From positions 1-9,121 of the forward strand of contig JAZQDV010000017.1 in the NCBI GenBank assembly GCA_045546975.1: a stretch of 9,121 bases of DNA, written 5' to 3'. Shown piece after piece: positions 1 through 6,080 of this stretch. The notes under the pieces are model-generated. The model did no database searches, was not told the origin of the DNA, and saw only the letters and a list, made by a program, of their open reading frames with translations. The translations under genes were made by a program, and so were the position numbers. The stretch comes from SIG480 sp045546975 (GTDB taxonomy: Bacteria > Bacillota > Clostridia > Oscillospirales > JAAYXM01). The stretch's first letter is position 1; each line of letters begins with the position of its first letter.

Positions 1-187
1 CCGTACAACTGACGTTACAGGTGTTATCACACTTGAAGACGGCGTTGAGATGTGCATGCCGGGCGATAACGTTGTTATGAACGTTGAGCTCATCACTCCG
101 ATCGCTATCGAAGAGGGTCTCCGCTTCGCTATCCGTGAAGGTGGCAGAACTGTTGGTTCAGGCGTTGTTATCGGTATTAACGCATAA
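1..187 (+). CDS. tuf: Elongation factor Tu, C-terminal part (5' end outside window)
   Basis: The last 61 codons of EF-Tu, the GTPase that delivers aminoacyl-tRNA to the ribosome. The visible part is domain 3, the C-terminal beta-barrel. It carries the family-typical stretches RTTDVTGVI, PGDNVVMNVEL, IAIEEGLRFAIREGG and the near-terminal GGRTVGSGVV, ending in GINA and a TAA stop. The reading frame starts at base 2, base 1 being the last base of the preceding codon. Codon choice is restricted (GTT, CTC, ATC, GGT), as expected for a very highly expressed gene. It is the last gene of its transcription unit, since a strong terminator lies 20 bases downstream. Identity is secure from motif conservation; whether this is one of two tuf copies cannot be seen. 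Confidence 0.97.
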   Translation, partial: RTTDVTGVITLEDGVEMCMPGDNVVMNVELITPIAIEEGLRFAIREGGRTVGSGVVIGINA

Positions 188-206
188 TCACCTTAATGCA
201 AAACTC

Positions 207-240
207 AATGAGACATCGGTTTTCCGATGTCTCATTTTGT
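207..240 (+). terminator. Intrinsic terminator after tuf
   Basis: A perfect 13-bp stem (arms 207-219 and 224-236, with AGACATCGG pairing with CCGATGTCT), a TTTT loop, and a short T-rich tail TTTTGTAT. It sits 20 bases after the tuf stop. The tail is short, but the stem is long and uninterrupted. Confidence 0.92.
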
Positions 241-265
241 ATATAATTTGTTTACAATGTTTTGT

Positions 266-294
266 TTGCATTTCCGTTACGTTTTTGTTATACT
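266..294 (+). promoter_or_regulatory. Sigma-A promoter of the foldase lipoprotein gene
   Basis: The -35 box is TTGCAT (266-271), the spacer is exactly 17 bases, and the -10 box is TATACT (289-294). A TG dinucleotide one base before the -10 gives an extended -10. Transcription should start near 301, leaving a leader of about 38 bases before the ATG. A promoter here agrees with the terminator just upstream. Confidence 0.8.
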
Positions 295-338
295 ATTTAC
301 AGTATATTGCACACAATATTTGAGAGGAAGTAACAAAA

Positions 339-1427
339 ATGAAAAAAGCAAAAATACTCGCACTTGCGCTTACAGTAGTTTTGGTATGCTCTTTGTTTGC
401 GGGCTGTAGCCTCGGAAACAAGACGATAGTAGAAATTGCAGGCGTAAAAATCTCTGAAGATGTTTACACCTCTGCAGTAAACCAGGCAAATTCCTATTTT
501 GAGCAGCAGATGGGAACAAAACTCAACGATTTTCTTGATGAGACACTTGCTGATGGAAGAACAGGAGCAATGCTTTTAAGAGATGAAGCAGATTCCCTGC
601 TTCGTGAACTTGCATGCATCAAGCCTTTTGCGGAAAAGTACGGAATTTCTCTTTCTGCAGAGGAAAAAAAGGAAATCAAGGCAAGCAAAAAGCAGCAGAT
701 TGAGACTATGGGTGGAAAAAAGGCCTTTATTGACGCACTTAAGGCAAGTGGTGTAAATGAAGCATACTATGATTTTCTCATAGAGGGACAGATGCTGTAT
801 TCAAAGGTTTATACGGAACTCTTTACGGGCGACGGAGAGTTTGCCCTTTCTGCAGATGAGATTGCAAAGAACCTCCTCGATGGAGGATATGTAAGAGTAA
901 AGCATGTTCTTGTACTTGCAGCCGAGGGTGACGCTGACTTTGCGGAAAAGAAAGCAAAGGCAGAGGATATTGCAAAACGCGCTAAGGCCGGTGAAGACTT
1001 TGACGCTTTGATTACAGAATTCGGTGAAGATCCCGGTATGCAGAGTCAACCGGAAGGGTACCTCATTGATAAGGAAGGCTATACTCCCGAAGGCGGACAG
1101 ATGGTAGCAGAATTCACAAATGCATCTATTGCTCTTCCTGTTGATGGTGTTTCAGGTCTCGTGAAGTCAGATTATGGCTACCATATCATCAAGAGATATC
1201 CGCTCACGAAAGAATATATTGAGGCAAATTTAGACCTTTACTCAGGTACCTTTGCAACACCGCTTCTCGCTGAAAAAATTGCAGAATTCAACGAGAGCGT
1301 TGAGATTGTAAAGACATCCAACTACGACAAGATTAATCTTCACAAGATTCTTGGTGTTGAGGAAAAGCTCGGAGTTGAGGAACATTCTGAGGATGACGGC
1401 CACGACCATAGTGCCGACGCACAATAA
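339..1427 (+). CDS. Lipoprotein peptidyl-prolyl isomerase / foldase (parvulin family, PrsA-like)
   Basis: An extracytoplasmic protein-folding catalyst of 362 aa. Residues 1-23 form a lipoprotein signal: a KKAK basic start, a hydrophobic core (ILALALTVVLV) and a lipobox LFAGC with the lipidated Cys at 23. The mature protein should therefore be anchored on the outer face of the membrane. Residues about 25-180 form a Lys/Glu-rich helical chaperone region of the SurA-N/PrsA-N type. Residues about 185-287 are a parvulin (rotamase) domain, with VRVKHVLV at its start, EFGEDPG in the middle, and a final strand SDYGYHIIK typical of the fold. After this comes about 50 aa of helix and a His/Asp/Glu-rich tail (HSEDDGHDHSADAQ). 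The start is set by GAGAGGAAG at 322-330, 8 bases before ATG. It is monocistronic, with its own promoter and terminator. It is longer than Bacillus PrsA (about 290 aa), so PrsA orthology is likely but not proven; the family assignment is firm. Confidence 0.9.
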   Translation: MKKAKILALALTVVLVCSLFAGCSLGNKTIVEIAGVKISEDVYTSAVNQANSYFEQQMGTKLNDFLDETLADGRTGAMLLRDEADSLLRELACIKPFAEKYGISLSAEEKKEIKASKKQQIETMGGKKAFIDALKASGVNEAYYDFLIEGQMLYSKVYTELFTGDGEFALSADEIAKNLLDGGYVRVKHVLVLAAEGDADFAEKKAKAEDIAKRAKAGEDFDALITEFGEDPGMQSQPEGYLIDKEGYTPEGGQMVAEFTNASIALPVDGVSGLVKSDYGYHIIKRYPLTKEYIEANLDLYSGTFATPLLAEKIAEFNESVEIVKTSNYDKINLHKILGVEEKLGVEEHSEDDGHDHSADAQ

Positions 1428-1440
1428 ACATATAAAAGAA

Positions 1441-1475
1441 AAACACATTTGGCTTTGCCAAATGTGTTTTTTGTT
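1441..1475. terminator. Bidirectional terminator between the foldase gene and cysK
   Basis: A 13-bp perfect stem (AAACACATTTGGC at 1441-1453 pairing with 1457-1469) with a TTT loop. The plus strand continues into TTTTTTGTTTT. The minus strand runs into a T-rich stretch read from the A-rich 1434-1443. It lies 13 bases after the foldase stop and 7 bases after the cysK stop on the other strand, so one hairpin serves both convergent units. Confidence 0.92.
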
Positions 1476-1476
1476 T

Positions 1477-2403
1477 TCAGAAAAGGTCAGGAGTCGAGAG
1501 GTATCGCGAGCCTGAATCCGGTGCGATTGCAAGAATCATCTTTCCTTCGTTTTCGGGAAGCTTTGCAAGAAGTGAAGCGGCATAAATTGCGGCACCTGAG
1601 GTTATTCCGGAGAACACCCCGTCAAGTCTTGCTACGTCGCGTGTCACGGAGTACGCATCGTCTGTGCTGACCGTTATAACCTCGTCAAAGCTTTCTGTAT
1701 CAAGCCCTTTCGGAATGAAGTTTGCACCGATTCCCTGAAGCTTGTGTGCACCTGCACTTCCGCCCGAAAGCAGGGGGGAATCGCTCGGTTCAACTGCGAT
1801 TATCTTAATATCGGGGTTTTTCTGTTTAAGAGCATGTGAAATACCCGTCACTGTACCGCCACTGCCTACTCCACAAACCACAATATCAATCTTTCCGTCG
1901 GTGTCGTTCCAGATTTCCTCGGCAGTAGTGATTTCGTGGTACTGTGCGTTCGCAGGGTTTTCAAACTGATTGGGGATAAAACTCCCGGGGATTTCGCTAT
2001 GAAGCGTCTCTGCTTTTTTGATTGCACCGTCCATACCCTCTGCTCCGGGTGTGAGGACGAGCTCTGCCCCAAAGGCGGAAAGAAGAGTTTTTCTTTCTTC
2101 GCTCATAGTGTCGGGCATTGTCAGTATAACCTTATATCCGCGAGCGGCACTGATTGCCGCAAGACCGATTCCCGTATTTCCGCTTGTCGGTTCAATAATT
2201 ACGCCGCCAGGTTTTAACAGTCCGCACCTTTCAGCATCAAGAATCATCCCGAGTGCTGCGCGGTCTTTGATACTGCCGGTCGGGTTAAAATACTCAAGCT
2301 TTGCAAGAAGAATGGAAAAAAGCCCACGATCACGGCTGAAGTTTCCAAGCTCGACAATAGGAGTGTGGCCTATAAGCGATTCTATTGACTTATGAATATT
2401 CAT
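1477..2403 (-). CDS. cysK: Cysteine synthase (O-acetylserine sulfhydrylase)
   Basis: A cytoplasmic PLP enzyme that makes L-cysteine from O-acetylserine and sulfide, 308 aa, the usual length for CysK. Landmarks: HTPIVEL at 13-19; the PLP-lysine motif NPTGSIKDR with K46; the substrate loop EPTSGNTGIGLA at 71-82; the PLP-phosphate loop GVGSGGTVTG at 178-187; HKLQGIGANFIP around 220; and the C-terminal APDSGSRYLST close to the family's PDxGxRYLST. The PLP motif has Thr where many CysK proteins have Gly (NPGGSVKDR), a conservative difference. Second gene of the nadE-cysK operon: only 9 bases separate the nadE stop from its ATG, and its Shine-Dalgarno GAGGTGA (2408-2414) overlaps the nadE stop codon, suggesting translational coupling. 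CysM-type use of other sulfur donors cannot be excluded. Confidence 0.95.
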   Translation of the reverse strand: MNIHKSIESLIGHTPIVELGNFSRDRGLFSILLAKLEYFNPTGSIKDRAALGMILDAERCGLLKPGGVIIEPTSGNTGIGLAAISAARGYKVILTMPDTMSEERKTLLSAFGAELVLTPGAEGMDGAIKKAETLHSEIPGSFIPNQFENPANAQYHEITTAEEIWNDTDGKIDIVVCGVGSGGTVTGISHALKQKNPDIKIIAVEPSDSPLLSGGSAGAHKLQGIGANFIPKGLDTESFDEVITVSTDDAYSVTRDVARLDGVFSGITSGAAIYAASLLAKLPENEGKMILAIAPDSGSRYLSTPDLF

Positions 2404-2412
2404 AACGTCACC

Positions 2413-3144
2413 TCATTTTTCCTCATAAAAGGCAGGCATTCTGCGTTTGTGTTCACTTCTCCTGTGGAAACGGTTTATTATCTCAAGAGACTCCTCATCT
2501 GCTTCACCGTAGAGGAGAAAATTATCGATTTTTTCGTAGGTTATGCCCATTTCGGCCTCGTCTGTCTGTCCGTCGAAGAGCCCGCCTGACGGTGCTTTCT
2601 TTATTATTGACTCAGGTGCACCGAGATACTCTAAAAACTCATATATTTCGCGGACTGTAAGGTCGATTATGGGGTTGAAGTCACAAGCACCGTCACCGTG
2701 CTTTGTGAAGTATCCCATATATGTTTCGCTGCGGTTTCCCGTTCCTGCGACAAGACGGTTTTCGTTTGCCGCTATTGTGTAGAGTGTTGTCATACGAAGG
2801 CGCGGGGCAATGTTTGCAAGAGCCATGGTTGACATTTTGTCCTCATCACCAATTGCGCCGAGGAGTACCTCGCGGACATCCGTGAGGTTAACTGTGCGCG
2901 TTTCAATGTCAAACTGCTCGGCAACTGCGAGCGCGTCATCAAGGTCTTCACCGAAATTGCGCTTTGAAAAACAGGGCATCTGGATACCGACGGTGTTATC
3001 GCAAGCTTTTTTACAAATAATGCTGACAAGCGCGCTGTCCTTTCCGCCACTGTTCCCGAAAATTATACCTTTAGCTCCGCTCTCGCGTAAGAGATTGCGG
3101 ATAAATTCAACTCTTTTCTCGAGTTCCTCGCCGTAATTTCTCAT
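2413..3144 (-). CDS. nadE: NAD+ synthase, ammonia-dependent
   Basis: Catalyses the last step of NAD synthesis: nicotinic acid adenine dinucleotide is adenylated by ATP and amidated. It has 243 aa, matching the short single-domain form. There is no N-terminal CN-hydrolase glutaminase domain, so ammonia is the expected nitrogen source. Landmarks: the ATP pyrophosphatase P-loop SGGKDS at 32-37; NIAPRLRMTTLY at 111-122; GTGNRSETYMGYFTKHGDGACDFNPI from 134, holding the substrate-binding region; and KAPSGGLFDGQTDEAEMG at 183-200 in place of the family's PSAxLxxGQTDE. The start is fixed by an excellent AAGGAGG (3152-3158), 7 bases before ATG. First gene of an operon with cysK. The promoter lies at 3195-3223 and a perfect palindrome occupies the leader. 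Confidence 0.95.
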   Translation of the reverse strand: MRNYGEELEKRVEFIRNLLRESGAKGIIFGNSGGKDSALVSIICKKACDNTVGIQMPCFSKRNFGEDLDDALAVAEQFDIETRTVNLTDVREVLLGAIGDEDKMSTMALANIAPRLRMTTLYTIAANENRLVAGTGNRSETYMGYFTKHGDGACDFNPIIDLTVREIYEFLEYLGAPESIIKKAPSGGLFDGQTDEAEMGITYEKIDNFLLYGEADEESLEIINRFHRRSEHKRRMPAFYEEK

Positions 3145-3163
3145 AAGGGTGCCTCCTTCGATA

Positions 3164-3185
3164 AAGTGAGATATTTATCTCACTT
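3164..3185 (-). promoter_or_regulatory. Perfect 10-bp-arm palindrome in the nadE leader (candidate operator or leader hairpin)
   Basis: AAGTGAGATA (3164-3173) is followed by two bases and then its exact reverse complement (3176-3185). It begins about 10 bases downstream of the nadE -10 box and ends 5 bases before the nadE Shine-Dalgarno. It would therefore sit at roughly +3 to +25 of the transcript, the usual place for a repressor operator. A leader hairpin controlling translation or mRNA stability is the alternative. I do not recognise the motif as a known regulator site. Confidence 0.6.
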
Positions 3186-3194
3186 CCTGTTTAT

Positions 3195-3223
3195 ATTATA
3201 GCATTGTGAAGAAAAAATATCAA
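3195..3223 (-). promoter_or_regulatory. Sigma-A promoter of the nadE-cysK operon
   Basis: Read on the minus strand: TTGATA (3218-3223), a 17-base spacer ending in TGC, then TATAAT (3195-3200), with an extended -10 TG. This is close to consensus. The transcript should begin near 3188. Confidence 0.88.
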
Positions 3224-3250
3224 CGGCGTACGCAAAATTGCGTACGCCGT
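3212..3250 (-). terminator. Intrinsic terminator of ddh, abutting the nadE promoter
   Basis: A 13-bp perfect inverted repeat (ACGGCGTACGCAA at 3223-3235 against 3238-3250), five bases after the ddh stop. On the minus strand it is followed after a few bases by TTTTTT (3212-3217). The T-run is slightly displaced from the stem, but stem strength and position make termination likely. The hairpin's last base is the first base of the nadE -35 box. Confidence 0.85.
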
Positions 3251-3255
3251 AGGTT

Positions 3256-4236
3256 TTATAAGAGATTTTTGCGAAGCTCCTCACCGCTTGCGGGGTGGAG
3301 GTATGATGGGGGAAGGTCAAGTATCGTTTTTGCACCCGTTATCCCTTCCGCATTGAGCCTTGCTGCTGCTCTTGCACATGCGACAAGTACGCTTGCGGTA
3401 AACTCGGGATTTGAATCAAGCTTCAAGCTATACTCGATAATGTGTGAGTTTTTGCCGCCGTTTGTCTTGCCTGTGCGGAATACGCGTCCGCCGTGGGGAA
3501 TGCCTGCGTGGTCGCGTGCCATTTCCTCCGCGGAGATGAAGTGTACGGTTGTATCATAATCCGCAAAGTAGTTCGGCATAGTCTTTATTTCGTTTTCGAT
3601 GCTTGCCTTGTCAGCACCGTCCTTTGCAACTACAAAGCACTCGCGTGTGTGCTTTTCACGTGTTGTAAGGGTTGGAGACTCTCCGCGTCTGACGCTTTCA
3701 AGTGCGGATTCTACGGGGATAGTGTACTGTCTTGCGTCAAGAACACCGTCTATTCGTCTTATTGCATCTGAATGGCCCTGGCTTACGCCCTTGCCCCAGA
3801 AGGTGTAATCAACACCCGATGGGAGAATTGCCTGACCGTAGAGGCGGTTGATGGAGAACATGCCGGGGTCCCATCCGCATGAGATAACACCGACTTTGCC
3901 CGATTTCTTACAGGACGCATCAACAGCAGCAAAATGCTCGGGGATTTTTGCGTGGGTATCAAAGCTGTCGATGACGTTGAAATGTTCGGCAAGTGCCGGA
4001 GTCTGCTTCGGAAGGTCGTTTGCACTTCCGCCGCAGATGATAAGGACGTCGATTTCATCCTTCATAGCTTCTGCCTTGTCCATAGAATATACGGGAACAC
4101 CGCTTGCGGTTTTAATGGATTCGGGATCGCGCCTTGTGAAGAGTGCGGTGAGCTCCATGTCGTGAGCCTCACATACTGCGCTCTCAACACCGCGACCGAG
4201 ATTTCCGTATCCTGCGATTGCGATTCTGAGTTTCAT
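3256..4236 (-). CDS. ddh: meso-Diaminopimelate D-dehydrogenase
   Basis: An NADPH-dependent enzyme that converts tetrahydrodipicolinate plus ammonia directly to meso-2,6-diaminopimelate for lysine and peptidoglycan, bypassing the acylated intermediates. It has 326 aa, close to the family's roughly 320. Landmarks: the N-terminal Rossmann motif GYGNLGRG at 9-16; FTRRDP at 33-38, whose arginines suit the NADP phosphate; GWDPGMFSINR at 121-131; TFWGKGVSQGHSDAIRRI at 145-162; TMPNYF near 219; and HAGIPHGGRV around 243. These closely match the Corynebacterium glutamicum enzyme as I remember it. I chose the ATG at 4236 because MKLRIAIAGYGNLG is the normal family start. The frame stays open upstream to 4656, but that stretch overlaps the divergent promoter and gene. 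GAAGGG lies 12 bases upstream, a rather long spacing. Monocistronic, with its own promoter and terminator. Confidence 0.96.
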   Translation of the reverse strand: MKLRIAIAGYGNLGRGVESAVCEAHDMELTALFTRRDPESIKTASGVPVYSMDKAEAMKDEIDVLIICGGSANDLPKQTPALAEHFNVIDSFDTHAKIPEHFAAVDASCKKSGKVGVISCGWDPGMFSINRLYGQAILPSGVDYTFWGKGVSQGHSDAIRRIDGVLDARQYTIPVESALESVRRGESPTLTTREKHTRECFVVAKDGADKASIENEIKTMPNYFADYDTTVHFISAEEMARDHAGIPHGGRVFRTGKTNGGKNSHIIEYSLKLDSNPEFTASVLVACARAAARLNAEGITGAKTILDLPPSYLHPASGEELRKNLL

Positions 4237-4248
4237 AATGTTTATCAT

Positions 4249-4254
4249 CCCTTC
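4249..4254 (-). promoter_or_regulatory. Ribosome binding site of ddh
   Basis: On the minus strand, GAAGGG ends 12 bases before the chosen ATG (4236). An in-frame ATG directly after it (4248, adding MINI) has no room for ribosome placement, so 4236 is preferred. This is the weakest start decision among the conserved genes here. Confidence 0.55.
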
Positions 4255-4281
4255 AATGAGACTTTGATTCAATGATGAATA

Positions 4282-4310
4282 ATTAAAACACAAAATGTGT
4301 GAAAAGTCAA
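4282..4310 (-). promoter_or_regulatory. Sigma-A promoter of ddh
   Basis: On the minus strand: TTGACT (4305-4310), a 17-base spacer ending in TGT, and TTTAAT (4282-4287), with an extended -10. The start site should be near 4275, giving a leader of about 39 bases. The spacer contains a small dyad (ACACA, three bases, TGTGT at 4288-4300) of uncertain meaning. Confidence 0.8.
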
Positions 4311-4329
4311 TAAGGAAGCACGCCCAAAC

Positions 4330-4358
4330 TTGACAAAGCATAACTTCGAGCGTATAAT
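4330..4358 (+). promoter_or_regulatory. Perfect-consensus sigma-A promoter of the kinase-like/SDR/PHP operon
   Basis: TTGACA (4330-4335), a 17-base spacer and TATAAT (4353-4358): both hexamers are exact consensus with optimal spacing. Transcription should start near 4365, leaving a leader of about 49 bases. It is back-to-back with the ddh promoter, with 19 bases between the two -35 boxes. Such a strong promoter suggests high constitutive output, or a repressor holding it down. Confidence 0.92.
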
Positions 4359-4400
4359 GAATACGTATAAATTGGCAAATTATGACCCTGAGTAGAACTT

Positions 4401-4407
4401 GAGGAGA
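4401..4407 (+). promoter_or_regulatory. Ribosome binding site deciding the start of the HprK-like gene
   Basis: GAGGAGA lies 6 bases before ATG 4414. It rules out the in-frame TTG at 4399, which would put the Shine-Dalgarno inside the coding region. Confidence 0.85.
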
Positions 4408-4413
4408 AGCGGT

Positions 4414-5106
4414 ATGTTCAACATAAAAATAGCCGATGTTTCCGTAGGAATAGACAATAAATACAAGTTTATAAAGCATATGTGCCGTGATTACATAACT
4501 CTTGACAGAGCGAAGTTCACGGTTTCCGTAACAGATGAGGAAATTGAGAGAGAACAGACGGGAGAGGAAAAGTTCCCGCCTGAGTATCTTGAGGCGCTTG
4601 CAATATACAGGAAAATTGCGGGAAGACTTTCGGAATACGACGGCTTCCTCATGCATGGGGTTCTTTTGTCTGTTGCCGGCAGAGGTATCCTCCTATGCGC
4701 CGCAAGCGGCACCGGAAAGACGACACACGCTCTTCTCTGGAAAGAACTTCTGGGTGATAAGTGTGAGATAATAAACGGCGACAAACCGATTGTCAGAATA
4801 AAGGATGGCGTTCCGTACGCCTATGGTACGCCCTGGTGCGGAAAAGAAAATATACATAAAAACGCATCTGTAAGAATTACAGACATTTGCTTTGTGCATC
4901 GTGCGGAGGAAAATTCTGTCGAGGATATGATGCGCCGCGAGATTCTTCCGAGCCTTCTTCCCAGCATACACATTCCAGACAGCGGAGTGGCTAAGGTGCT
5001 TGACGCGATAGACGCCTTTGCGAGAAACGTGTCCTTTAAGAGACTTTACTGTAATCAGGATATAACAGCCGCAAAGGTCGCGTATAACGCAATTTTTGGA
5101 GAATAA
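4414..5106 (+). CDS. HPr-kinase/PEPCK-fold ATPase-like protein of unknown substrate
   Basis: A soluble protein of 230 aa with no signal peptide or membrane segment. A glycine-rich Walker A, ASGTGKTT (97-104), follows a hydrophobic strand (GILLCA) and precedes HALLW. Next come INGDKPIV (120-127), in the position of the second acidic motif of HPr-kinase-like proteins, and YAYGTPWCGKENIHKN (135-150), typical of the HprK-like/PEP-carboxykinase fold. The first 85 residues form a separate N-terminal domain without motifs I recognise. True HPr kinase is larger and has HPr-specific signatures that I do not see. HprK-like paralogs elsewhere occur with PqqD-type or peptide-modification genes, but none is present here. 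It is the first gene of an operon with an SDR (61 bases downstream) and a PHP protein, which suggests a phosphoryl-transfer role in a small-molecule pathway. That role is inference. A regulatory ATPase is the alternative. Confidence 0.78.
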   Translation: MFNIKIADVSVGIDNKYKFIKHMCRDYITLDRAKFTVSVTDEEIEREQTGEEKFPPEYLEALAIYRKIAGRLSEYDGFLMHGVLLSVAGRGILLCAASGTGKTTHALLWKELLGDKCEIINGDKPIVRIKDGVPYAYGTPWCGKENIHKNASVRITDICFVHRAEENSVEDMMRREILPSLLPSIHIPDSGVAKVLDAIDAFARNVSFKRLYCNQDITAAKVAYNAIFGE

Positions 5107-5154
5107 CCCAACAGAGAGGATTGTTTCCGATTTGTTGTGTCATATAAAATCAAC

Positions 5155-5160
5155 GGAGGT
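5155..5160 (+). promoter_or_regulatory. Ribosome binding site deciding the SDR start
   Basis: GGAGGT lies 7 bases before ATG 5168. The earlier in-frame ATG at 5096 overlaps the end of the preceding gene and would add 24 non-conserved residues including the Shine-Dalgarno, so 5168 is chosen. Confidence 0.85.
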
Positions 5161-5167
5161 AGATAAA

Positions 5168-6043
5168 ATGATAGAAATGACAAAGTGGGAGCAGATTGCC
5201 GCAGAGAATGTAGGCAAGAGAAACACTGCTCCGGGAAGACTTTCAGGTAAAATTTCAATAGTAACAGGCAGTGCTCAGGGTTTTGGTAAGGGCATTGCTG
5301 AGATTCTTTATGCCGAGGGTGCAAGTGTTGTCATCGCAGACCTCAATGAGGAGCTTGCAAAGACAGTTGCAGGAGAACTTGGCGACCGTGCATTCGCGGT
5401 GAAGGTTGATGTTTCAAACGAAGAAAGCGTTGCAGGAATGATTCAGTGCACTGTTGAGCATTTTGGCGGTCTCGACCTTCTCGTGTCAAACGCAGGCGTT
5501 CTTAAAGCAGGCTCACTTGATGAGATGGAGAAGCGCGATTTTGACTTTGTTACAAACATCAACTACTCAGCATTCTTCACTTGCGTAAAGTATGCTCAGA
5601 GAATCTTCAAGGCACAGTTTGGCGCTGACCCGAACTGGATGGGCGACGTTGTTCAGGTAAACAGCAAGTCAGGCCTTTCGGGAAGCAACAAGAACTTCGC
5701 ATACGCAGGCGGAAAGTTTGGCGGCATCGGTCTTGTACAGAGCTTTGCTATGGAACTTGCTCCGTATAACGTAAAGGTAAACGCGATCTGCCCCGGAAAC
5801 TTCTATGACGGTCCTCTCTGGAGTGACCCACAGCGCGGTCTCTTCGTTCAGTACCTCAACGCAGGAAAGGTACCCGGTGCAAAGACAATCGAGGACGTTA
5901 AGAAGTTCTATCTTTCAAAGTCCCTCATTCAGCGCGGTTGCTTGCCGTCAGACGTTGCAAAGGCAATTATGTACGCTGTTGAGCAGACTTACGAGACAGG
6001 TCAGGCTATCCCCGTAACAGGCGGACAGATAATGTTAAGTTAA
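5168..6043 (+). CDS. Short-chain dehydrogenase/reductase, sorbitol-6-phosphate 2-dehydrogenase (SrlD)-like
   Basis: A cytoplasmic NAD(P)-dependent oxidoreductase of 291 aa. Classical SDR landmarks: the cofactor motif TGSAQGFGKG (33-42); Asp58 at the end of the second strand (VVIADLN), which favours NAD over NADP; NAGV at 108-111; and catalytic S166, Y179 and K183 in NSKSG and YAGGK. The C-terminal half resembles E. coli SrlD as I remember it: NSKSG, KFGGIGLVQS, a short GN motif, QY, a K..RGC motif, DV, and a final TGQAIPVTGGQIM. A sugar-phosphate or polyol-phosphate substrate is therefore plausible, but sorbitol-6-phosphate is not established. No PTS or transporter gene is nearby. Residues 1-28, ahead of the first strand, form an extension that SrlD lacks. 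It lies 61 bases after the kinase-like gene and 37 bases before the PHP gene, with no terminator between, so all three are probably one operon. Confidence 0.88.
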   Translation: MIEMTKWEQIAAENVGKRNTAPGRLSGKISIVTGSAQGFGKGIAEILYAEGASVVIADLNEELAKTVAGELGDRAFAVKVDVSNEESVAGMIQCTVEHFGGLDLLVSNAGVLKAGSLDEMEKRDFDFVTNINYSAFFTCVKYAQRIFKAQFGADPNWMGDVVQVNSKSGLSGSNKNFAYAGGKFGGIGLVQSFAMELAPYNVKVNAICPGNFYDGPLWSDPQRGLFVQYLNAGKVPGAKTIEDVKKFYLSKSLIQRGCLPSDVAKAIMYAVEQTYETGQAIPVTGGQIMLS

Positions 6044-6080
6044 AACCTCGCAGAAAAGATTTGTATAAGAGGAAAAGAAT

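Noticed and set aside
207..338. Riboswitch or leader RNA before the foldase gene
   Set aside because: The only strong structure is the tuf terminator, and the leader after the predicted start site is only about 38 bases.
3256..4656. A 466-codon minus-strand frame extending ddh upstream by 140 residues
   Set aside because: The extension crosses two good promoters and overlaps the HprK-like gene, and its residues show no family similarity. The conserved Ddh start GYGNLG lies just after ATG 4236.
5121..5148. Possible internal promoter TTGTTT-N16-TATAAA before the SDR
   Set aside because: The -35 is weak and the predicted start would fall on or next to the Shine-Dalgarno, leaving almost no leader. 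The operon reading is simpler.
5096..5167. Earlier in-frame ATG for the SDR, overlapping the kinase-like gene
   Set aside because: It would include the strong GGAGGT inside the coding region and has no good ribosome binding site of its own.
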